Of a DNA stretch of 64,000 bases, positions 13,801-22,800 are shown one piece after another (the first letter of the stretch is position 1; each line of letters starts with the position of its first letter). This DNA comes from Symsagittifera roscoffensis (lineage: Eukaryota > Xenacoelomorpha > Acoela > Convolutidae). Made by a program: the position numbers and the translations under genes. The notes beneath the pieces are model-generated. The model saw only the letters and a program-made list of their open reading frames with translations, was not told where the DNA came from and searched no databases. The DNA lies in the NCBI RefSeq assembly GCF_963678635.1, contig NC_087066.1:392201-456200 (forward strand), in the 5' to 3' direction.

Positions 13801-16800
13801 ACACAACTTTTCTTGGGGAAGTCTGAAGCACACAACACATGTATTGCACTACACACCGATGCTCATCGATAAGAATTATTGGAAAGGAATTTAATATCGA
13901 TATTCATCAGCCCAAACACAGATCCTTTTTCAGTTCAAAGTCAAACTACCAACATGGTCTGAATTGAGAGCCACTTACGATTTGCATAAAAACGTACCGT
14001 TACATTTAGTATTGTTTTCGAAAAATAAAACTAGAAATCACATTCTCGCATGCTTTTAAACAGAGGCGAAGCAGAGCTTCGCACCACATGTGACAGAAAA
14101 TTTAATGAATCTCACTACATGGAGAAGAACCGACAAATAAACAACAAACTTCCAAATAAATATTCTCAAAAATTATAAAATCATATAAAACCCTGGAGCT
14201 GAAAAAATGCACCTTTGAAAATTTTACGGACAGAAGCAAGGCGAAGGATCGCGCTGCATGCTATAAACCCATGCATAGCAGGATAAATTATCCGACAAAA
14301 ATATCCGAGGTGATAACTGTAGAAAAAATTCGAAAAAAAAAGAAAAACTCCATTCATAAAATAAGTCTAGTAGAAAAATGAATATTAAATAATTATCAAA
14401 ACAAAAATTATAGAGCGGTAAATAGCTGACAATTCTTGAGGAGTCACAGGTTGAGCCGGAAAAAAGATTTTATTATAACTTACAAACTCAAGTTATCTTC
14501 AAAACACTTGGATAAAAATTTTTTGCTCCTCAAGCTTCTCAAGGAAAAAGTATGACAAGATCAACCACTTGAATGGATACTACCGTGACCTAGCACATGA
14601 ACTGAGAATACCTTGTTTCGGCTTTAAGTATTTTGACTATGGGAAGCATACAAGCTGGGACGGGTTACACCCCGAACCTTGTCACATTCGAGTGCTTGCA
14701 GCTGACTTCAGAATGGCCTTCAAAAATCTGTCAAAGAAACGTCATCGATGAAGGTAGGATATATGGGACAACTTTTAAAATTTCAAAAAGTTTTGAGCCA
14801 ATCATGATATTGATTGAGGAAAACTGAAATTTTTGATTTTATGACTGTTTGCCCTCTTTGACGTACAGGGCAGGTGCCAGTACACAACTTTTCTTGGGGA
14901 ACTCTGAAGCACACAACACATGTATTGCACTACACACCAATGCTCATCAATAAGGATTATTGGAAAAAAAATTAATATCGATATTCATCAGCCCCAGCAT
15001 AGATCCTTTCTCAGTTCAAAGCCAAACTACCAACATGGTCTGAATTGAGAGCCACTTACGATTTGCACACAAAACGTACCGTTACATTTAGTATTGTTTT
15101 CGAAAAAAAAAATTACATTCTCGCATGCTTATAAACAGAGGCGAAGCAGAGCTTCGCACCACATGTGACAGAAAATTTAATGACTCTCACTACATGGAGA
15201 AGAACCGACAAATAAACAACAAACTTCCAAATAAATATTCTCAAAAATTATAAAATCATCTAAAATCCTGGAGCTGAAAAAAAAACACCTTTGAAAATTT
15301 TACGGACAGAGGCAAGGCGAAGGATCGCGCTGCATGCTAAAAACCCATGCATAGCAGGACAAATTATCCGACAAAAATATCCGAGGTGATAACTGTAGAA
15401 GAAATTCGAAAGAAAAAAGAAAAACTCCATTCATAAAAATAAGTCTAGTAAAAAATGAATATTAAATAAGTATCAAAACAAAAATTATAGAGCGGTAAAA
15501 AGCCGACAATTCTTGAGGAGACACAGGTTGAGCCGGAAAAAAAGGTTTTATTATAACAACTTACAAACTCAAGTTATCTTCAAAACACTTAGATAAAAAA
15601 TTTTTGCTCCTCAAGCTTCTCACAAGGAAAAAGTATGACAAAATCAACCACTTGAATGGATACTACCGTGACCTAGCACATGAACTGAGAATACCTTGTT
15701 TCGGCTATAAGTATTTTCACTATGGGAAGCATACAAGCTGGGACGGGTTACACCCCGAACCTTGTCACATTCGAGAACTTGCAGCTGACTTCAGAATGGC
15801 CTTCAAAAATCTGTCAACGAAAGGTTATCGATGACGGTAGGATATATGGGACAACTTTTAAAATTTCAAAGAGTTTTGAGCCAATCATGATATTGATTGA
15901 GGAAAACTGAAATTTTTGATTTTATGACTGTTTGCCCTCTTTGACGTACAGGACAGGTGCCAGTACACAACTTTTCTTGGGGAAGTCTTCCGCATCAGTA
16001 ATATTCTCGAAAAAAAACAGGTACCTCGGCTTTAGCTGCGCCACTAGTTAAAATAATCGGGACTTGGATTTTTTGAGACATCTCGGAAAACTTTCACTTA
16101 TCGCAAAAAATTGGTTTTTCACGAGAACTTCCAAGGAAAATCTGCGTGCCTGCAAACTCAACTAGTTACTTGTTTTGAATTACTTTACTTTCTACCGCCT
16201 TTTAACCTTATTTCACATTCTAATGGGAAAATTTTGACCCAGATTTTTGAATTTTCCATTTTCTTGGAAACTACTCTGCCAAATTGGAGCTCAAAACTTT
16301 GATTGAAAAAAGAGGTTGTTTCTAGGCATAAGTTTCTAAGTATAAGCGGCGACTTTTTATTGACAAAATTTATGACTTTTCTCGAAGACTACACTCCAAA
16401 ATCTGAGATTGGGGTTCAACCAAACGACCAGGTTCTCTTAATCTTACATAGGTAGCTACGCCCTAATTCTTTGTAGTAAAAATTATGGCCTTCGAAAAAA
16501 GCATTTTATGACAATTTGGTTGTGTTTCTAAAACATGTTCACTTTTCTACAAATAAAATTTAAATCTAGGATTAAGGGTTCAACCAAAATAACAGGTTAA
16601 TGGATCCTGCTCACATAAACTGAAATGCCGTGTCATGATCTCTGAAATTGAGCAGCTCCATTAAGTATTTGATAAGGAAATATGTTTTTGGAGGTGGTGC
16701 TAACCGTTTTCGAGTGAGTCGAAGAGAGACTTGTGCAATTCTGCTGGCAGTTCGATGCTTCCCTCTGCCACCAGACGCAACAGCTGGTAGAGAATGCGCA

Positions 16801-19800
16801 CTGGAGTGTCGGCGAAACCCCCCGAGTGCTCGTGCAGCTGCTGCCCTGATTGGTAGCTGCTGCTGTCACTGTATGCACGTGCAAAGTCGCCCACCTTCAA
16901 CTTGAGGATCTCGAAGGCACAGCTGCGCAACTGCACCTGGGTCACTGCTGGTGCTGATTGAGGAGGGGCAGTATGGGGAGGAGAGAGGGAAGAGAAAGAT
17001 GTGTGGTCTAGAAGGGCAAGGCTGACAGTTATCTCCTGCAGTTGGGTGAGATGCAGGGTCTTGAAGATCAGCAGGAGCGTCTGGGTTGAACACGCCGCCT
17101 TGTTCTGACAAAAAACCACCAAATTTAGCCAACGAAAAACTGGAAAAGTGTTATGCAGCCCAAAACGACCCCGTATTTTCCAAACACTCCATTTTCAAAG
17201 AACATATTTTAATGCTAGGCTTCTTTAATTTCTATTTTATGCAACTATCGTTTCTATGCATCTAAATCAAAAGCGTTTTTTGTGCAACTGAAATCAAGTT
17301 GAAGGCGGCATTGGAAAGTTGCGACCGCTTGCTCCGCTACTGAAAAAATTGGTGAGTGTCGAGAAAAACCCTATTTGAAATTCTTGAATTTTGGTCTAAC
17401 TTTGAACGAAGGTAAACGAGCAGATTTATTTGTTTTTTAACCAAAAAAAATACCATTAAGAATTATCGGGATGTGTCGAATGATATTTAAAATAATTTTT
17501 GAAACTTTTGAATCGAGTTTTAGTTTTTTTTTTTCAAGTAACTTTTCAACATAAACCGTTTCCCGGTTTGCCTACTTAACTATGACTGTCGAATAATTAC
17601 TCTTGAGGGTGTTGCAACCGGGTACTAGACTTTATTTCCCGTAACCAATTTTGTTCACATAATTGTCAATTTAGTAGGAGGCAGTTTTCACCTATGGTTG
17701 GTATGCTCAGGTTCTTACAATTGACTTACCATGAACCAAAAAATATAAAATAATTATTTCAGTCCACAATCTGAACGTAATAGAGCAATGATATTTATCA
17801 ATTAGAAAGCGCGCGCCGAGATTTTTGCGAAAAAAAACTCGACATCTCCAGACAAAATTTAAAATTTTTGTTACCATTCTCTTACCATTACACAAACTGT
17901 GAAACCTTACCAATTCTATTTCCTATCTTAATACTCAATGTTAATACATAGCATGGCACACCCTCAAACTATAACGTATTTTAAGAAATGGGGCCTGACA
18001 TGCCCCCCCCCCCCCCTCAGCTCCAACATCTACTACGCAGCACAGTATGTTCCGACCAGTCTTAAATAAAGGGAAAAATTGTTTTTTTTTGCATGCTGTT
18101 AAAAAAATAAAAAATCTGAATTAAAAAATAACATTTAGGCATGTTTGATAGTCATAGTAAAATAGGTCAATTGAAAAACAGTTTTTGAAAAAAATGACTG
18201 GAAAAATTGAAAGAAAAATTGTTTCAATTGTTTTGGAAAATTTTTTTTTGAGTTTTCATGTTTTTGGTTCCCAAAATTGCGATAAAACTCCAGAAACTAC
18301 CTTTACTAGAAAAAAAACTAAGTTTTCACGGCTAAAATTAAAATTACGTAAGCATATACTGTCGCCGCATTAGCTCGAAATTCGACCAAAAATCAAAAAA
18401 TTCAAACCGGTTATTCTCGACCCTGTGAAAAAAAAATCAAATTTTTCTAATGTCATTCGATCACGACTGAAATGGCTTTATAATGACATATCACTCAACC
18501 CAGTCCAATCATTTTTTGTTGTTACAGTTTCATCTTGAACTTATTTTATATAATTGTAATGTTTGTGTATTTCAGAGAGGTGGGGTTGTAATTAACGTAT
18601 TTACTAATACCAATTGTATCACATGGTAGCACAATTATGGCCTCTGGATGAAAATTACAAAACCCCACCGACATGGGAAACTGACAAGCCGTACGAGGTT
18701 TGACGACTGGAAGTAGAATTCTGGTTAGCAGTGACGAAGCTGCAGAAAGGGAAACTTGGTCCGGCAGTGTTGCTGTCTCTTGCTTGGTCCTAAGCGCGAC
18801 GTTGCGCTTTCTATACCAATTGCGGATTTGAAATCAGACAAAGTAATCATGATTATTGAATAAATTGTGTGATGCCCTCGGCAAGGAGACTGCTGATCAA
18901 ACATATGAAATGTATGAAATGTTTGAGGCCTTCAAGAGAGGTTCCAGAACTATTGACGAGTATATTGCGCAGTTTGAGTTGCTGATAAGCAAGTTGCAGA
19001 AGCACGGAATTGAGGTACCTGACGCTTTGCTTGCCTGCAAGTTGTTGTACGCGGCTGAAATTGACAAACGAGATACAAGGCTGGTGCTTTCGGCAACCGA
19101 AGCTTGAGTTTGCTGCTATGAAGAAGTCTTAAAAGGATTTTCTCGAACAGCGATTTGAATGAGAAATCCGAGTCTTTAGATGTCAAACGGGAGCCCGTTT
19201 TTGCCGCCTCTTATCGAAACAACGACTCTCAGAATAGTAGTCAATCACAAATGAGAGCTACAAATCCAAAGGGAAAAGAAGGCAAAGTTCTGACAAGTCA
19301 TAACTGTGGTTCCTTTCTTCACTTCGTGAGAAACTGTCCAGATGCGAAACAAAAAGAGGACGCTCTTGTTACAGAAACTACCAAAGAAGATGAAGAAGAG
19401 GTAGTTTTATCACGTTTTCGGCCAGTCACACGGATACTGTATCTCACTCGCCAGGTTCTGCAATTTTACACACAGGTTGCACGGCGACACTATGTTGAAT
19501 TCAATGGTTGGAGCGTTTTCAGTCCAGATTTTTGACTGGCCAAGACGTCAAGTTCGAGAAAACCTCTTCTGTTTTCATTTTTGATGGCCTGAGAAGATAA
19601 AACCTATGTATGCGGCTGTTCTTCCCGTTACATGTAATACTTGTGATACCCGCTGTTCTTGCGTGTACTTGTGATACCAGTACCTGGTTCTGATCAAAAT
19701 GTACAGTGGAAGCTTCACAAATGTGCCTACGGTGTTGCCAGGCACTGGTTTGAACGCGTCCAAGGAATTAATATCCACCGGTTTCAAGCAGTCACGTTTT

Positions 19801-22800
19801 GATTTGTGTTTCTGTATTTTCAAGACAATAAATTACGTGGCTGTGTTTCTACCCATTTGGATGACTTCTGGTGGGCTGGCTCGGTTGAGTTCGGGAAGCA
19901 CATATCAGAGCGTCTGCAATCTATTTTCGACATCAAGTCAACGACTTTCCTTCCATTTCGATATCTCGGACTCGATATTGCCAGACTCGACCGGTACTTA
20001 ACGATCGATCAAGTGCATTACGCTAAGGATGTGTCAGAGATCGAAGAAAGCAGTATTGGTCCCGGCAATGACATTAGAAGCCAAATGCGTTTAGCTTTGG
20101 GGAAACTGCAGTGGGTTGCGAATCAAACGGGTCCAGATTTGTCGTTTTCGACTAGCTCTGTTAGCGAAAACTTGCACCGCCGATTTGAATGATTAATGGA
20201 CTCTCAACAAAGTTATACGAAGAGCACAAGCTACTACGTCTCACTGACAACTACGGTACATGAAACTGCAAAACCGCGAGAAGTGGAAACTTATTGGGTT
20301 CTCGATGCTGCTCTGGGCAATTTGCACGATGGAGGCACACATGGGGGGTTTTCTTGTGTTTTTAGAGCAAGAAGGTACCTGATACTTGGTTTATTCAACA
20401 AGAACGGCTCAGGATAAGTGATTACGTGTCGATAAAACGTTTTTACGCTCCGTGATTGATGAGCGAGAAGTCAAGTATTTGCGCTGGGTACCCTCTAATC
20501 ATCAACTTGCCGATTGCCTGACTAAATGCAACCAAAAGAGTTGAGAAATGCTGCTAAAAATCATGAAAAACTGTCGTTTTCCCTTCGATTTAACGTAATA
20601 TCACTCAAGGATTACGTTTTTTCTGTTTTTCCCGGAAACCGGAAAGAAATTGCGTTAGTTTTACCTTTTTAAACCATTTATTTATCAGGGAGAAATGGTG
20701 GGTTAATTTCCAGGAAGTTTGCGTTTCAATTTTACAAGATGTATTTGACGCAGTTATTCAACTTGTTATTTTTACTAGTTAGACGCGTAAATTTTACCTT
20801 TAAAACCATTTTTTTACCTGGTAGAAATGGTGTGTTAATTTTTAGGAAGTTTGCGAGTCAATTGTACAAGAAGATCTATTTGCAGCTGTTATAATGTATT
20901 CATTTAACGCGTTCAACGCGCAGCATTTGGTATGAAATTAGATGGATTTTTTCGCACGGTTGTGATTAATTTGATTTTCATTGAATTACACACCAGCGAC
21001 AGAGCAGGTTAAATAGATTCGCTACACGCGAGCATCCCTTTCCGCAGGTTTGAAACGACCGCTTCAACCATTTAAACTGATGGAGATATTGTTACAGTTT
21101 TATCTTGTACTTGTTTTCATATAATTGTCATGTTTGTTCTTCAGAGAGTTGGTGTTGTGATTACCGTAGTTTTTAATACCAATTTCATCACATTTGTGCT
21201 GCCTGATTTTCCGTGAAAAAAAAAACAAAAAGAGATATCTAAAACACACGAATACAAAGATCCCCCATTTTCAATGGTCGGAAAAAATAAATCGTATAGT
21301 TGAATAGAGACAAATTCCGTAGAAACATACAACGGACCATATGCTCAGACTCAGAGCTGCTAGTATAATGATTCGGATTTATTTTGTTGCAGAAGTTGTT
21401 AGCCGAAAAACGTCTATATTCCAGTTTGATAAATAAATACAGTAAATCTTCGAGGAAAAAAGTGAAACACTCTTTTTGACAAGTTGTTTAGCTGGAAAAA
21501 TTCTAATTTCGAATTGACCACGCTTGCTAAGCGTGAAAAATACTAAACCAAAACCATTTCCACGAAACCTTCTGTGATACTTCTGTGGACAGTAAACAGT
21601 AATTTTTATTACAAAAGAAAACACAAAAAAAAGTTTTTTTAAAAAAAAAAAAAACCTGTTGTCTTCTTTTCTGCATGTTGTGATAAAAAAAACTTAGATA
21701 CAAAATAAAATGTAGGCATACTGGATAGTCATAGTAAAAAAGGAAAATTGAAAGACAGTTATTAAAAAAATGACTGGAAAAACGGAAGGAAAAACTTATG
21801 AAAAGTTCAAATTTTTTTTGAGTTCTCAAATTTTTGGTTACCAAAATTTCGCAGAAAAAACTTTAGCTAGATTAAAATTAAGTTTTCACGGCTAAAATGA
21901 GCTTTAGTAAGCATATACTCACGTCGTATTAGCTCGAATTTCGAACAAAAATCAAACAAAAACTCAAACCTGTTTTTCTCGACATTAAAAAATATTTCAA
22001 AATTTTCTAATGTCGTTCGAATCAAGACTAAAATGGCTTTTAAATGTAATATCACTCAGCATATTTCAGTCAATGTTTGTGTTACCTGATTTTGCGTGAA
22101 AAAAAAACCAAAAGAAATATCTAAAATACCCGAATACAAAATGCCTCCCCATTTTCAAATGTCGGAACAAAAACAAATTTCGTATAGTTGAACAGAGATA
22201 TTCTGTGAAAACATACAACGGCCCATATGCTCACACTCAGAGCTACTGGCATATTGTTTCGGAGTAGTTTTCTTGCAGAAGTTATTACCCGAAAGAACGT
22301 CTATATTCCAAATTGATGAACGAAAAAAGGTAAATATTCGAAAAACATTCCGTAAAAACATACAACGGACCATTTGCTTAGACTCAGAGCTGCTGGTTAA
22401 ATGATTCGAATTTAAATTGCTGCAGAAGTTGTTACCCGAAAAAAATCTATATTCCAGTTTGATAAATAAATACAGTAAAAATTCGGGAAAAAACCAATGA
22501 CTCTTTTAGACCAGTTGTTGACCTTGAAAAGTCTACATTTCGACTTGAGAACGCTTGCTAAGGGTGAAAAAACTTAACAGATCAAAAACTTTATCATGAA
22601 ACCTTCTGTGATACTTGGACAGTAAGCAATAATTTTTCAAGTTTTTTGTATTACTTCAAATATAAAACAATCGCTATTCAGTTGACACTGAATTTTCATT
22701 CGAGTTGCAATCTAAAAGAGAAATGGACAACAACAATTCCCACACAGAGCGAAAGAGAAAGATTGTGATTTATGTCTTGCACTGGTGGTGTGTATCGGAT

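Larger units (their letters stand above)
13771..15988. repeat. Tandem duplication, unit about 1.08 kb, carrying part of CNOT1 exon 4
   Basis: Units at 13771-14850 and 14851-15933, then a ~55-base start of a third at 15934-15988. The units match in order over their whole length with scattered substitutions and small indels. The left edge of the unit lies inside CNOT1 exon 4, so the 5' part of that exon and its acceptor are copied into the upstream intron. The unit also carries an SGNH-like coding fragment on the plus strand. Confidence 0.88.
18510..21192 (+). mobile_element. Copia-type LTR retrotransposon, internally deleted and decayed
   Basis: Direct repeats at about 18510-18623 and 21085-21192 share a U5-like end (TTACAGTTT-ATCTTG ... 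TAATACCAATT-ATCACA). A primer-binding-like TGGTAGC follows at 18624. Between them, on the plus strand, are Gag, a partial CCHC region, the end of Copia reverse transcriptase and RNase H. Protease, integrase and the first half of RT are missing, and stops and frameshifts are frequent. A purine-rich GGTAGAAATGG precedes 20831, where the 3' LTR probably starts (TGTGTTAATT), giving an LTR of about 362 bp. The 5' LTR is truncated. It lies in the intron between CNOT1 exons 2 and 3. Confidence 0.8.
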
